Shown here: positions 10,706 through 22,128 of the stretch, piece by piece | Position numbering within the stretch: position 1 is the first letter of the stretch | How the letters are laid out: each line of letters begins with the position of its first letter | Assembly: GCA_000697665.1 (NCBI GenBank) | Contig: KL197714.1 | Coordinates: 1,164,049 to 1,228,048, forward strand | Length of the DNA stretch: 64,000 nucleotides | Direction: 5' to 3' | Origin: Jaapia argillacea MUCL 33604 | Lineage: Eukaryota > Basidiomycota > Agaricomycetes > Jaapiales > Jaapiaceae | The notes under the pieces: generated by a model | Databases searched by the model: none | What the model was told of the DNA's origin: nothing | The model's input: only the letters and a program-made list of their open reading frames with translations | Position numbers and translations under genes: made by a program

Positions 10706-11232
10706 TAAGTTTTGCCAGTTTTCTGTTGTAGTTCGACGGACTGAGCTGCTGTTCGTAGAGTTTGATGGAACCCCTTTGCTCTCGGCTCAGAGACCAAGTA
10801 GATCTAGTCGACGAATGTGGAGCATCTCGTCGTTGTACCAAGGCTTGTTGTGGATTCTGTTCAGCAATCGGTAAATCATTATCCGATATGATACAAAGCG
10901 TTGTAATCTCCATAGGATACCCATACATATCCCAGATCAAGGAAGAAGACGTATGAAGAGGTGGAAGAGACAGCAGATACAGGATAAAAAACATTTTAAT
11001 CACTACACAATTATTCTTATTCGTCAAGCCACCCTCATCTACCACGCACAACAACTTAAATTCACACAGAACCCATAACCAGTCGGGGAAAGATTAGTCT
11101 AATCAGCAAAGGAAAGAAGGCGAAACGTAGAGCATGAAAACGAGGTGAGGAAAACGACTCTCAATAAGATAAGGGAATAATTGAACAGAAAACTCTGGCC
11201 TGAATCAATTGAGTCCACAAAACAGTGCGATG
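10706..11232. other. convergent 3' intergenic region
   Basis: 527 bp between convergent gene ends (OXLD1-like on plus, SET3-like on minus). A-rich stretches near 10975-11005 could hold polyadenylation signals for either gene. No coding feature is supported. Confidence 0.4.
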
Positions 11233-14200
11233 TCATCGTCCCCACCCACCAGGGCCACCTCTCCCTCGTCCCCTCCCAGGCCCCGCAGTCCATAGCCGAT
11301 CCCTATCCCAATCACCCCGGTCCCGATCCGCAGAGGGACCTCTCGGAATGGGAGGACCTGTATTGACTGGATGACCATAGGGTCGATAGGGCAAACTAAA
11401 ATTACGAAGGGCTCTCGGTCCGCTAGGTAACGGCCGTGAACTCGAACTTGACGTCGGACCAAGTCCAGCAGGGGGCCAATACGCCGGTCGTTGGGGTGGG
11501 CGAGGTTGAGGAGAACTAGTTTGAGCACCGTGAGCCGCCTGGAAAGATCGGGGCTGAGTTGGTGGGGTATGAGAACGGAAGAGGAAGGAATGTTGTCTGG
11601 GTGCAACGGGAGGAGGGACAGACGAGGGTCCAGGTAGGATCTCTCCGTCCTCTTGAGAAGTTCGACTTGGGGGAGCGGTGGAAGAAGATGTATGCGATGG
11701 CGAGGGTGTGGGGGAGGCTGAAGGAGGCTTTCGGATGGGTTCTTTGGGAGGTTCCGCTTTTGTATTCTGGGTAGGCGACGAGGACGACTGACCATCATCG
11801 GTACCGACCATACCACACGGGACAGGCGTTGGACTACGAGGTTTCGTGTCCGAATCGATGGGACACGGGGGTGCTGCCGCTGTGTCCGCGGGAGGTTGAG
11901 TTGATGGTAACTCGGATAGCATCGGCGGAGGGGTTGGAGGGGTCCAATCCAGCGGTTCCTCGCTCATCGCACGAGCAGTCGAGGGCGTAAACTTCACGAG
12001 AGGAGGTGGAATTTCAGCCACTTCTTGCTGGGGTGGCTCGTCGGAAGGAACAGCGGTCACGATAATAGGATTATCAACGTCCATCCCGTCATCATGTCGC
12101 TCAGGATGTTCCTGTTCGCTCTCTTCGTGGAACGGCTCGTTCTCCTTTGCATCAACCATCGACTCGGTTACCTCCTCTACACGTTCGGCTTGCGAGTCGA
12201 TGAACCGAGCTTCCGCAGCCATCTGCTCTGCGTCCACGTCATTTTGTGACTCCGCAGGTTGTGCATCGCCTTGCTGCTCAGCTTGCGGCTCGGTCTGTTG
12301 CTCGGCTGAAACCTTCGCCATCTCCTCTTTCTGTTTCTTCTTCCTCATCGCAAACTCCTTCAATGACAGTTTGACCTTCTGAGGTTGTGGAGGAGGCGAC
12401 GGAGGTGGTGGGGTAGGTAACCTTGGTGGAGTTGGCGATCGAATTGAAAGACGCTCCGATTTCTTCGGGCTCTCATGTACAAAAAGTGTGGCGGTGTCTG
12501 GTGTGGGGGTGATCATGTTCAACCTCTTCGAGGGCGACAGGAGGCCATCACTCATGACCGTCTGGGACTCAGGTGCAGGTGCGATGGAATGAACGGGCGC
12601 GACATGTTCCTTCAACTCGATGTCTATTGCTGGAGGCTCGTAGGGCGGCTGTTTCGCGTCTAAGGGGAGATGTCAGAGAAGGAATCTAAGCGGAAAGATC
12701 GGGACTGACCTTGTAGGGGTTTTTCGGGTTCGTTTTGCGGAGACGCCTCTTCCTCTTCAGACACATCTCCATCTCCATCCTTGGGGCCAAGACCAAGTTT
12801 AGATCCAACTGATGGATCCACAACTCCATTCGGCTGATGAAGGAGAGAGTGTACCGGGATGGAAACGGGTCTAGCCGACACCTGAATGACATCCAATGGC
12901 TTCGGGGGTACAATAGGAGACATCCTGCTCAAACTTGCAGGCAAGGACGAATGAATTCGAGTGGGAGAGAATGGAATGGCGATGGTCTTTCTAGCCGCCG
13001 GAGGGGCGAGAGGTGTCGGGAGCGAAGAAAGAGAGTCAGCGGACATAGATGTTGAGGTCACAGAAGTGGATGAATAAGGTCCGAACATGGATGGAGAGAG
13101 TAGTGATAAGTTAGAGAAGGCAGTTGAAGGAGACTGAATCAAGGACGAAGGAGGAGAAGGAGAGGATGAAGATGAGGGTTCAATCCTGGAGGTCGCAGTT
13201 GTAGTGGAAATGAGTGGTGATAAGGAAGCAGCGACGACATCGAGTGAGCTTGTGGTTGAGATATGTGTAGGAGGCAGCGGTGGTGGAGGCATCAGTTTGG
13301 AGTCTACAACCCAAAATCAGCGAACAGTCCACCAGGCATAAAAAAAGTGATCAAACTAACCTTGTGATGGCTCTTCAGCATCCATGGCGTTGGCATCCAC
13401 ATCCATCGCCTCCTTCTCCGTCTCGACAACAACAATCCTCAGATCCTCTTCATCAACCGACATTCCCTCTGTAGTAGCTTGCGTCTCAATCCCGCTCCCG
13501 GGTTCCTGGTTGCTCCTCTCATCATGTACCCCTCCCCGCCCTTCATCAATTCCCACATCGACTGCATCAACCGCATCAACACTCCCAGCGTTCCACATAC
13601 TCTCACAACTCTTCTGTATCCATCGTTTTCTCAACTTCGGCGGCATGTGTTCTTCCACTTCCACCTCACCTCCATCCCCCTCACCACCGCCCACATCCAC
13701 ATCCATAGCACCATCTTCACCAACTTGTCGTAACCCCAACCCCAACCCCAACCCCGAACCCAAGGATGTAAATGCTTCCTCCGCTCCTCCAGGTCCAGGG
13801 CCCGACAAATGTCCGTGATGCACAAGCTGCGGAGGCGAATAAGTGGGTGAAGAATCGATTGTAACCCTCCTCCTCACTCTTGCATGTCCATTCCCACTCC
13901 CAGTAGCTGCAGAATATGAACAAAGTCAGGTCAACAAATATCTCAAAGAAGATGCAGACGAAACCACTCACATTTCAGCACCCCCCTAGTCCCATTCCCA
14001 TTCCCACTAACCACCTCCACATCCTCCTCCTCACCACCAACCCTGTCCTTTCCTTTCCCCTTCCCATTAACAACGGGAGCAGGAGCCGAAACAGTCCGCT
14101 TCTCTTTCTGCTGTCCCGCCCTAAACGCACGCGCAACTTCCGCCACACTACTACTCCTCTCACTCCTCTCCCTCTCCACATTCTCAGCTCCTTCATACCC

Positions 14201-17050
14201 AGGACGAGAACGAGAACCAGACGCATGAGCAGGCGATTGGACCATCTCAACCCCACTCATACCCCCACTCCAAGGCACCTTCTCCCTCGTTCTGAAACCC
14301 CTCTCAACGCCCACAAGTGGTCCCAAATCTACTCCACCCTTCTGATTCTTCTGACCTGTCCCATTCTGCTTCCCATTGCGGCGTGCTCCCACTCGTGATG
14401 AATCATCCTCCGAACTCTCCGTCACATCCTCCCTCTCCTGTGTTGCGTGATGTGGACGAGGTGACTGGGGAATGGGATCCGGTCCATCAACAAACTCTTC
14501 CATTCTCTTCAACACACAATCCCTAGCCCTCTCTCCACAAGCACAAGTCGTGAAACTCGATGATAGTGTATGGAGCATGGACGTCATTTGGGCGCGGAGG
14601 AAAGGTAATTGGTGTGGTCTGAAGATAGGTCAAAATTTGGTCAGTACAAGTTCACATAGAGACCAAACAAAGATATACGAAGGGTCCACACCATCGGAAA
14701 CGGCATATAAACGGAAAGAAAAAGAGAAAGACACTCACCCAACCCCACCCCCAAATATACCAGGCAAACAGTGAACCACACTCCCGTCATCCCATTCCCA
14801 TCCCAACACAACTTCTTCTCCGGCTTTGAGGTCCCGCAGAGCAAAGAGTGCAAATTCAAGACTTGGCGACGGCGATCGTGATTCGGTTCGAGGAGGTTGA
14901 GAAGAGCCAGCGACGTTAGGTTGATGGGAAGGGGAGGAGCCCGTCTTCTGCTGGTTCGATTGTGCATAGGTAGGATGGTTGGACGAAGCAGACAACGGGC
15001 GAAGTGGGTGTTCACCACTTTCCCGACGGGAAGTCTGATCACCACTCGTGCGACCTGGATCAACACCATTAACCAAATGGTCCTCCCCTCCATTCACACC
15101 ATCCTTTCTCTTCTTCTTCCTCTTCACCCCACCCTCCTTCTCCTTCTCCACCTTCCTATCCAAGTCAGTCATCTCCACATCTCCATTCCCCTCGTCCCCG
15201 GGCTGCTTCTCCTTCGGTCCGCCATCACTCTCCCTCCGTCCATTCTCCACATCCCTAGCCCCTTCACCCCCTCCCTCCTTTCGCTTCACCCGCTCACCCC
15301 TCCCACCACAAACAACAGGCCTAATAACTGCATTCGGCCAACACCCACTCCGAACCCACCTCCCTTCATTCCCCGTCAACCGACTATCCAACACTATATC
15401 AAGCGGCGGACCCAAAATATGAACATGTGGTTTTGGCGTGCCTATCGAAATAAACCGTCAGTCGTGACCAAACCAACAACAAAGGGGATGAAAGATAGAA
15501 CGAAAACAAAGGGAATGAAAGGACTCACCTAGATGAGCCCACCCATTCAACACATCCCCAAGATAAACACTACTAGGCACAATCGTACTCCTATACGGCG
15601 CAATCAGACTCGCACTAGGTATAGGCGCGGTAGTATGCAACGCATAAGCCGGTGGTCGAAGAGCGTGAGGGTTGGTTGGTGATGCAGGTCGGTTTATCGA
15701 ATTGGGATGAGGATGAGGGGTCGAAGGTGTTTGGGCGTGAAAATTTGAACTCGGAAACGGGGATTGCGGGTGTTGATGGGGATGCACACCATTCCCCAAA
15801 TTCGGGAAATAAGAATTAATCGAGTTGGAGGGGTGCGCGGAAGTAGGTGTCGTGCCATATCCCACTGGTATAGGGAGTGGTAGAGGTCGAACGGTGACAA
15901 CGGGCGTCTGCGGTAAACTACTCCCAGGATACATCAGGGGCGTCTGGTCAAACGGCGACAAAACTTGTCCTGGATGGACGAGAGGTGCAGGTGATTGAGA
16001 GAACCGATGGGTAGGAATGTTACCATGCGTGAAAACTTCGTGTGGTTGTTGTACCAAAGCCGTTACACCCCTCCAAGCTCGAGCTTGCCTCCGAAGTTTA
16101 TCTTGAGTATCGTGATGTGGGACGATGTCTTTCGTGATGGGGATGTAAGTTTGAGTCCAAGGTTGAGTTTCTGGATCGGGTGTTTCAGTAATCGCACTGC
16201 CCCAATTCTTATTCGGAGGGTGTTTCGAGTTGGTGCTCGTAGAGGTGGTGATAGTGGCGTTGTTGTTGTTGCCGTGGGAGGAAGGAAAGTCGATATCGAC
16301 ATGTTCGTCTTCCCTGTCGAGAGGCGTTGCCACAGCGCTTCCGGTGGGGTGCGGTTGAACCGAACATGTAGTGTTGATCGATAACCTCCTCTTGCGCTTG
16401 GGCGCGGCATGTCCATCGACCCCACCCGTAGCCGTACTAAACCTCCTCTTCCCATTCCTCTCGACTCCGGGACTCTTCTTCCTCCCACCGCCGCCACCTC
16501 CGCCCTCCCCTCTCACCCTCACCCTCCCTCCTCCCCTCCCTCCACCAGTCCCCATCCCATCCCTAGCGGTGCTCCTCCTCTCCTTCTCCTTTCCCAACTG
16601 AATTTGCATCCCCTTCTCCCTCATCTCCTCTACTTGGCTTTCACCAAGCCCATGACAAACCCAGCAATACCAAGTCTCTGGTACTTCAGCAGGCGATTGG
16701 ATGGAGAAACATGCGGCGTGACACCAGCGAGAACAGGAATCGCAGGCGATGGAGAAGCCGTCGTCGTAGGAGAGGGAACAGATGCAATTGATTGATTCGG
16801 TGTCGATGGTGGCTGGGGTGGAGTCGTCTGGCGGGGATTGGGATGGGAGCGGGGGTGGGTGAAGGTTGTTGTTGGAGCGAGAGGGCGGTGAGGTCGTTCG
16901 ATGTGTGGATACGGATTGAGGCGGAGGAGGAGATGGTCGTAGAGTACTCGTTGTGTGATGTTTCCTCTTGACAGGTAAAATATTGTTGGAGGGCGATAAA
17001 CCAAGCAAACCAAGTGCAGCTTCTCTAGCATCAACGTCAGTCCCGTTCAT
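11233..17050 (-). CDS. SET3-like PHD finger plus SET domain protein
   Basis: Large nuclear chromatin protein of 1812 aa. Six exons (17050-15529, 15441-14739, 14618-13972, 13906-13361, 13303-12710, 12659-11233) sum to 5439 nt. A C4HC3 PHD finger spans about residues 88-133 (INCICSLSYDDGF to WYCWVC). The SET region starts near residue 475 (APYRSTIVPSSVYLG), continues with LDSRLTGNEGRWVRSGCWPN and is interrupted by about 150 charged, low-complexity residues before SLEFALFALRDLKAGEEVV. A Cys cluster (TTCACGERARDC) follows. The usual catalytic NHSC motif is replaced by CWPNA and the FDY-type tyrosine by WEWDD, so methyltransferase activity is unlikely, as for yeast Set3. The C-terminal motif KVKLSLKEFAMRKKKQ is typical of fungal Set3 relatives, which scaffold a histone deacetylase complex. 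The C-terminal half is Pro/Ser-rich and ends in an RGRGRGG stretch. Confidence 0.86.
13732..13757. repeat. AACCCC-type hexanucleotide repeat inside the SET3-like coding region
   Basis: Four tandem AACCCC units (last one slightly changed) in exon 4 of the SET3-like gene, coding a Gly-Leu repeat (LGLGLGLGL). Coding microsatellite; see rejected items for the telomere comparison. Confidence 0.7.
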
Positions 17051-17506
17051 GTCCTCCCTATATCCCTTTCCCTTTCTTTCCCTCGTTCGTTCGTTCTCGT
17101 TCTCGTTTCCCTCCAGCCGGAAATTGACTGGGGGCTTGCTTGTTCACAGCCGAATTACCCAACAAACTAAGATAGTTGAATCTGGGCCCCCGAGTAGCGA
17201 GTGCGAGTGTTCAAGCCAGCTTTGAGGTGGGAGGATGGAAAAGGAATCAAGGAATTTATGGGAGGACAAGAGGGAAGGAAGTGCAGATTTACAACCACAC
17301 CAAAGTCCATCCGCCTTGGATTGGCGGGAGCCACCACGAACAAACAGACGTCAATATACCCCAACGCCTATTTCCTCCTGTTCCCGCTCAACACCGTGCC
17401 TCGTAGCCTCCTTGCTCATACCGAAACACTCAAGGTTAATCTGCACAAGTTCTATCATCTCGCAGCCAGAATCATCGTATGCATCACTGTGCGATTATAC
17501 CTCGGG

Positions 17507-17534
17507 GATGGGATCCATAGTCTTGGATCCCATC
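17507..17534. repeat. perfect 11-bp inverted repeat, 6-nt loop
   Basis: GATGGGATCCA and TGGATCCCATC are exact reverse complements separated by TAGTCT. It lies about 290 bp upstream of the esterase start codon. It could be a dimeric transcription-factor site or a hairpin; function is unproven. Confidence 0.6.
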
Positions 17535-17549
17535 GTCTTCATCCATCCG

Positions 17550-17580
17550 AGCTGAGGTATCTAGCTGAGGTATCTCAGCT
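17550..17580. repeat. 13-bp direct repeat overlapping an 18-bp palindrome
   Basis: AGCTGAGGTATCT occurs twice in tandem (17550-17562 and 17563-17575). The second unit with the next five bases forms AGCTGAGGTATCTCAGCT, 7-bp inverted arms around GTAT. Candidate operator for the downstream esterase; function is inferred only from position and symmetry. Confidence 0.55.
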
Positions 17581-17770
17581 CCAGCCTTCTCCTTCCCGCT
17601 GCTCTCAAAAAGCTAGCCAGGTCATCCCCCTACTTCACCTCGCCCTACAACCCCTATCCATGGAAAACATTTCACCCTCCCTCTCGGTCACGTGACACCC
17701 GGTCCGCCTCGTAGATCACAAGCACAAAACGCGAGAGCTCAGAACCACAAAGTTTCGTCAACCTCCAAAA

Positions 17771-17780
17771 TATATAAAAA
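17771..17780 (+). promoter_or_regulatory. TATA box of the carboxylesterase gene
   Basis: TATATAAAAA lies 40-49 bp upstream of the esterase ATG at 17820, a plausible position for a fungal TATA element with a short 5' leader. It is the clearest core-promoter element in the window. Confidence 0.6.
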
Positions 17781-17819
17781 CCCTCAAATGCCACCCCTCA
17801 CCCTCACCCATCGATAGCA

Positions 17820-20173
17820 ATGCTATCATCTCTCACCCTTTTCCTTCTCCTCTCCCTCGCCTTGGGAGTGGTCAACGCCAATACCTTCCCCACCCTAACC
17901 TCCCCCCTCGGCCCCGTCATAAACCTCGGCTATGCAGCCTACGCAGGAAACTCCACCTCCCCAACCGGTCAAGCAAACAGCAACGTAACCTTTTATGGTG
18001 GTATACCATTCGCCCAACCCCCAGTGGGCAATTTGAGGTTCAGAGCTCCACAGATGTTGGATGAGAGTGTTGTGAATGGCGGTAACGTACCTGTTGTCGA
18101 TGCTAGGAACTGGGGGGCTGCGTGTATTCAGCAACCTGCTATGGTTGGTATTGGGTCTGAAGGTATGTCTGATTTAGGGCGAGGGAGTGTGTGGCGATGA
18201 GGGTGATGGGTTTACTTTTGTAGATTGTTTAACTTTGAATGTTTGGAAACCGACGAATGCGAGTGAGGGTGATAACCTCCCCGTCGTAGTTTACATGTAT
18301 GTGAGTACCCCCACCTCCCACTTCTCCCATACCCCAACTAACACACCCACCAGGGCGGAGGCCACTACTACGGAGTCAGCACCTCTCCCCCCCCTCCCCT
18401 TCCCCCCACCCCTCTCTAACATCCCCACCCCCAGACAACCCAAGGTTTCCCAATGTATGACTGGGTCTCCCAACACCCAACAGGCATAATAGCAGTCTCA
18501 ATGAACTACCGCCTCAACATCCTCGGTTTCCTCTCCGGCCCCGAACTCCAAGCCGACGGCGACGCCAACACCGGTTTGTTAGACCAAAGAGCCGCCTTGG
18601 AATGGGTCCAACGAAATATCGCCCAATTTGGTGGGAATCCTGATGAGGTTACGTTGGATGGAGAGAGTGCGGGGGGTGCGAGTGTCGTCATGCAGATTAC
18701 GGCTTATGGAGGTGAGTCTGTCTGTTTATGTGAGGTGTGGTGTGGTGGTTCTGAAGGCAGTTTGGGGGTGGGTAGGTACGAAAGGTGTACCTTTCAAACG
18801 AGCCATAGCACAATCAATAGGATACGGATACACCGCAAACGCATCCTACGCCGAAGAACTCTTCCGTACGCCCCTTCCCTCCCCCCTTCCCTTCGCCTCC
18901 TTAACACCCCCCACAGAAAACGTAACACAAGTAATCGGCTGCCCCCCCTCCGGACCCTCCACAATGCCCTGCCTCCGCTCCGCCTCCCTAGGTTCCATAG
19001 TAGCCGCCATCAACCACTCACCAACAGGCCGCATCTCACCCGTCGTAGACGGCACTTTCATGCCCCAACTCCCTTCTCGCTTAGTATCAGAAGGCGCTTT
19101 CAGTCCAGTAGAGTTTGTGGGAGGCCATTGTAGTAATGATGGCAGGACTTTCGTGGGTGGTAGTCCGAGCCAGTTTGTGACTGATGCGGATGTTGAGAGG
19201 CTGGTGTTTAAGAGGTGGCCTGGGGTTGTGAGTTCCCTTTCCTTGTTTTCTTTCGCGCGCGTGTGCGTGCTCTTGGGTGGGGGATTGATTACGCTTCTTT
19301 TTGGGGGGGTAGAATAATGAGACGATACAACAAGCCATGACACTCTATCCCTCTCCAAACGCCACCGGCAGTCCCTTCGCAACTCAATACGACCGCGCGT
19401 GGACTATGGCTCAAGATATCATCTTTGGTTGTTTGTACGTCCCTTTCCCCTTCCCCTTCCCCTCACCCAAAAAATTCACTGTCAACTCGCACCAGCGATT
19501 GGTACTTGGAAGAAGCGTTGTTAGCCAAAGGTGTTCAGAACGTTTACGCTTATAGGTCAGATCCCTTCATCTCCTTCACATAATTCGTTTTGAAATACTC
19601 GTTTGTAGATGGAACGCGCCTGATCCTACGTTGTTGGCTGCGGCACCGTATGAAGGGGTGATGCATACATCTGATTTGTACTTCTTATTCGACGGTAAGC
19701 CACTTATACACTTCTTCACTTATCCTTACCATGTTTATACGTGAACGCTTCTAGGGACCAAGTGAGTCGATAATCCATTGGTGTACTGGCAGAATCACTA
19801 AATGATCCCTCTAGCACGGCTCCCAACGCCGGTGCAACCTTTACACCATTTAACGCCGTACGTCCCCTCCCCTTCCCCCACTCACCCCCCACTAACCCCT
19901 TCCCTCCCCAAGACCGAAAACCTTCTTTCAAAAGAAGCAATCTCCTACTGGACATCCTTCGCCTCCACCGGTTCCCCATCCACAACCAAAACGCCCTACT
20001 CACCTTCCTGGCCTCTCTTCTACTCCAACGCAACCACAAGGTATCGGATGGTGCTGAGTGAAGCGCAGAGTGTGGGTGGGAGTGGGAGTGCGGTGGAGGT
20101 TTATCCGGAGGTTGAGATTGAGAGATGTAGGTTTTGGATGGGGGCGGATGTTACTGCGCAGACTGCTATTTGA
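17820..20173 (+). CDS. secreted type-B carboxylesterase / lipase
   Basis: 565-aa secreted hydrolase. Twelve exons (17820-18162, 18224-18300, 18354-18374, 18435-18711, 18776-18865, 18917-19227, 19313-19434, 19496-19555, 19609-19694, 19755-19761, 19815-19857, 19913-20173) sum to 1698 nt. The N-terminus ([20 protein letters not shown]) is a signal peptide. [17 protein letters not shown] is the classic esterase N-terminal motif. The oxyanion loop GGGHYYG is encoded by a 21-nt exon. Nucleophile Ser225 lies in GESAGG, the acid is probably Asp344 in SNDGRTF, and His453 is in [14 protein letters not shown] 7-nt exon (19755-19761) is required to keep frame before [11 protein letters not shown]. Several Asn-X-Ser/Thr sites suit glycosylation. 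Family length is usual for fungal secreted esterases; the substrate may be lipid, ester or lignocellulose-linked. Confidence 0.92.
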
Positions 20174-20326
20174 TTGGGGGTGGGGTGAATGATTGTATAT
20201 AGACACCTTTCAGCGTCTATCTGATGTCTAGCTTGCGTCGATTGCCGGTTTGGCGCAGATTGACTACTTGTTCAGGTGGACTCTGTTCACTACGCTCGCC
20301 CTTGACCAACATTCATCTCGATCAAA

Positions 20327-21195
20327 ATGTCCACAACACCCACTGAACGTTGCACGAAATGCAGTCTCAGCATCGGCGAGGTAAAGTCATGCAGTAGGTG
20401 TAAAGGACCAAATGCAGCAAAGTATTGCGTGCGCATAATCTGCATTTCTTCCTTTCCACCTCCCACAACATTGCTCTCCTCGTTCCATATAGTCGAAGGA
20501 ATGTCAAAAAGCTCACTGGGCCATCCACAAACCCATTTGTAAACCATATCGCACAGACGAAGTGTGGGGTATCAAGATCTTATATAACGATGCGGTACCA
20601 GGCTCCGATGTACACGATGGAGACGTCAGCAAGCGCTTTCAGCACGTCCTCCTCAAAACCTCGCACGCCATCTTCAAGAAGGGTGAGATGTGCCCTGTAC
20701 CCGGGAAGATTGGGGTTCCGCTCGTCATTTGGAGTGAGGCTTTGATGGGTACTGGCCTCAGAGCGCCGGAGAACCAGGCTGCTGTGTATTTGCGGATTGA
20801 ACCTCACAATGCGTTTGCGCCCATTCAGTGAGTTCTATGCATAGTCTTGGTTGAGTGATCGCGACTCTGATATTTGGTGCGTCCCAGCTGGCAGATGAAC
20901 GGAGCGGGAGACGTACGCCTGCACTTATTTCCCTAACATGTTGCACACTGACGTTGAGTAACAGTGCTTAATCCTGCGACGGGATAAACGACCGCTAACT
21001 CGAGAGACGATCGAAGTGGTGTTCAAGTTTTGTGCAAAGATGATTAATGGGGCGGACTATCCCGAGAGTGATGGATGGGCGCCTATTGGTGAGTTGGCGA
21101 CGCCTGCCGCGTTTCAGATGTTCTCGAGAGATTATTATGCTCAGCAGAAGGCGAAAGGCAGAGAGGGATTTGACCGGTTCTTTGTCCCTTTGTAG
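20327..21195 (+). CDS. MYND zinc-finger protein
   Basis: 230-aa protein from four exons (20327-20428, 20493-20827, 20888-20912, 20965-21195; 693 nt). A MYND finger occupies residues 9-51: CTKCSLSIGEVKSCSRC, then AAKYC, SKECQKAHW and HKPICK; the first intron falls directly after KYC. MYND fingers bind proline-rich partners. The remaining 180 residues have no domain I recognise but carry strong blocks (FQHVLLKTSHAIFK, VPLVIWSEALMG, AAVYLRIEPHN, ATPAAFQMFSRDYYAQQ). The third exon is only 25 nt and is supported because HWQMNGAGD joins in frame. Exons 2 (from LYNDAV), 3 and 4 are duplicated immediately downstream. The start follows the esterase stop by 153 bp on the same strand. Confidence 0.8.
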
Positions 21196-21300
21196 CACGG
21201 TTTGGGTTTGGAGATGACCAAGTATGAGCGCTATATGAGCTTGAGTTGGATCTTTAGCTCGTGCAAACATTCGCTGGTTTCCCTCTTGTCGATACACGAA

Positions 21301-21910
21301 GTATAACGATGCAGTACAATGCTCCGATGCATATGACGGAGACGTCAGCAAGCGATTTCAGCACGTCTTGCTCAAAACCTCACATGCCATCTTCAAGAGG
21401 GGTGAGATATGCCCTGTACCAGAAAAGATTGGGATTCCGCTTGTGATTTGGAGTGAGGCGTTGATGGGTGGTGGGAGAGAGGCGCCGATGAATCAGGCTG
21501 CTGTGTATTTGCGGATTGAACCTCATAATGTGTTTGCGCCCGTTCAGTGAGTACTGGTGTAGTCTCGGTTGAGCGATCGTGGCTCTGATATTGGGACCAG
21601 CTGGCAGCTGAATGGAGCGGGAGAGGTACGTCTACATAATATTTTCCCCAACGTGTTGCGTACTGACGTGGGGCACAAGTGTTTAATCGTGCGACGGGAC
21701 AAACGACCGTTAACTCGAGAGACGACCGAAGTGGTGTTCAAGTTTTGTGCAAAGATGATTAATGGGGCTGGTTATCCCGAGAGCGATGGATGGGCGCCCA
21801 TTGGCGAGTTGGCGACACCGGCAGCGTTTCAGATGTTCTCGAGAGATTATTATGCCCAGCAGGAAGCGAAAGGCAGAGAGGGATTTGACCAGTTCTTTGT
21901 CCCATTGTAG
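21301..21910 (+). pseudogene. partial tandem copy of the MYND gene, lacking the MYND finger
   Basis: Repeats the MYND gene from the YNDAV codons to the stop codon. Corresponding exons are about 21301-21546, 21601-21625 and 21680-21910. The last two have identical lengths to the upstream copy (25 and 231 nt), and all splice sites are retained. Protein identity is about 85-90% by eye, with no stop in the coding blocks. The MYND exons are missing and no in-frame ATG precedes the conserved part; the first is inside SEALMG. Either a 5'-truncated non-functional duplicate or a fragment recently captured under another start. The open frame and intact splice sites mean the duplication is young or some constraint remains. 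Confidence 0.7.
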
Positions 21911-22128
21911 GACGATGACCGAGTATGAGCCTAGATAGGATCTCATACTGCATACATTCGCTCTTGTCGACGTTGATCTAATGTGCAAGAGAAGGAACAA
22001 TGCAGACACGACCTAAGCTGAGTTTGAATCGACAACTCCGCGAACGGCGCCAGTCCCAATATGGAGATCCCAGTTCGCGGCGGTGCTGCAGACTGGCGAC
22101 GCTACGAGTCTATGCACGACTAGCATAC

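Larger units (their letters stand above)
17051..17819. promoter_or_regulatory. divergent promoter region of SET3-like and esterase genes
   Basis: 769 bp between divergent starts. The SET3-proximal side is a CT-rich tract (about 17055-17110). The esterase-proximal side carries two palindromes (17507-17534 and 17563-17580) and a TATA-like element at 17771. Open frames inside are not convincing genes. Confidence 0.55.

Noticed and set aside
13732-13757. CCCCAA/TTGGGG repeat resembling ciliate telomere sequence
   Set aside because: It lies in frame within an exon of the SET3-like gene and codes a Gly-Leu run; only four units and internal position. Fungal telomeres are TTAGGG-type.
21301-21910. 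Second copy of the MYND tail as a complete independent gene
   Set aside because: No MYND exon and no in-frame start upstream. The acceptor-like site just before it does not match the phase of the upstream MYND exon, so alternative splicing to it is not supported.
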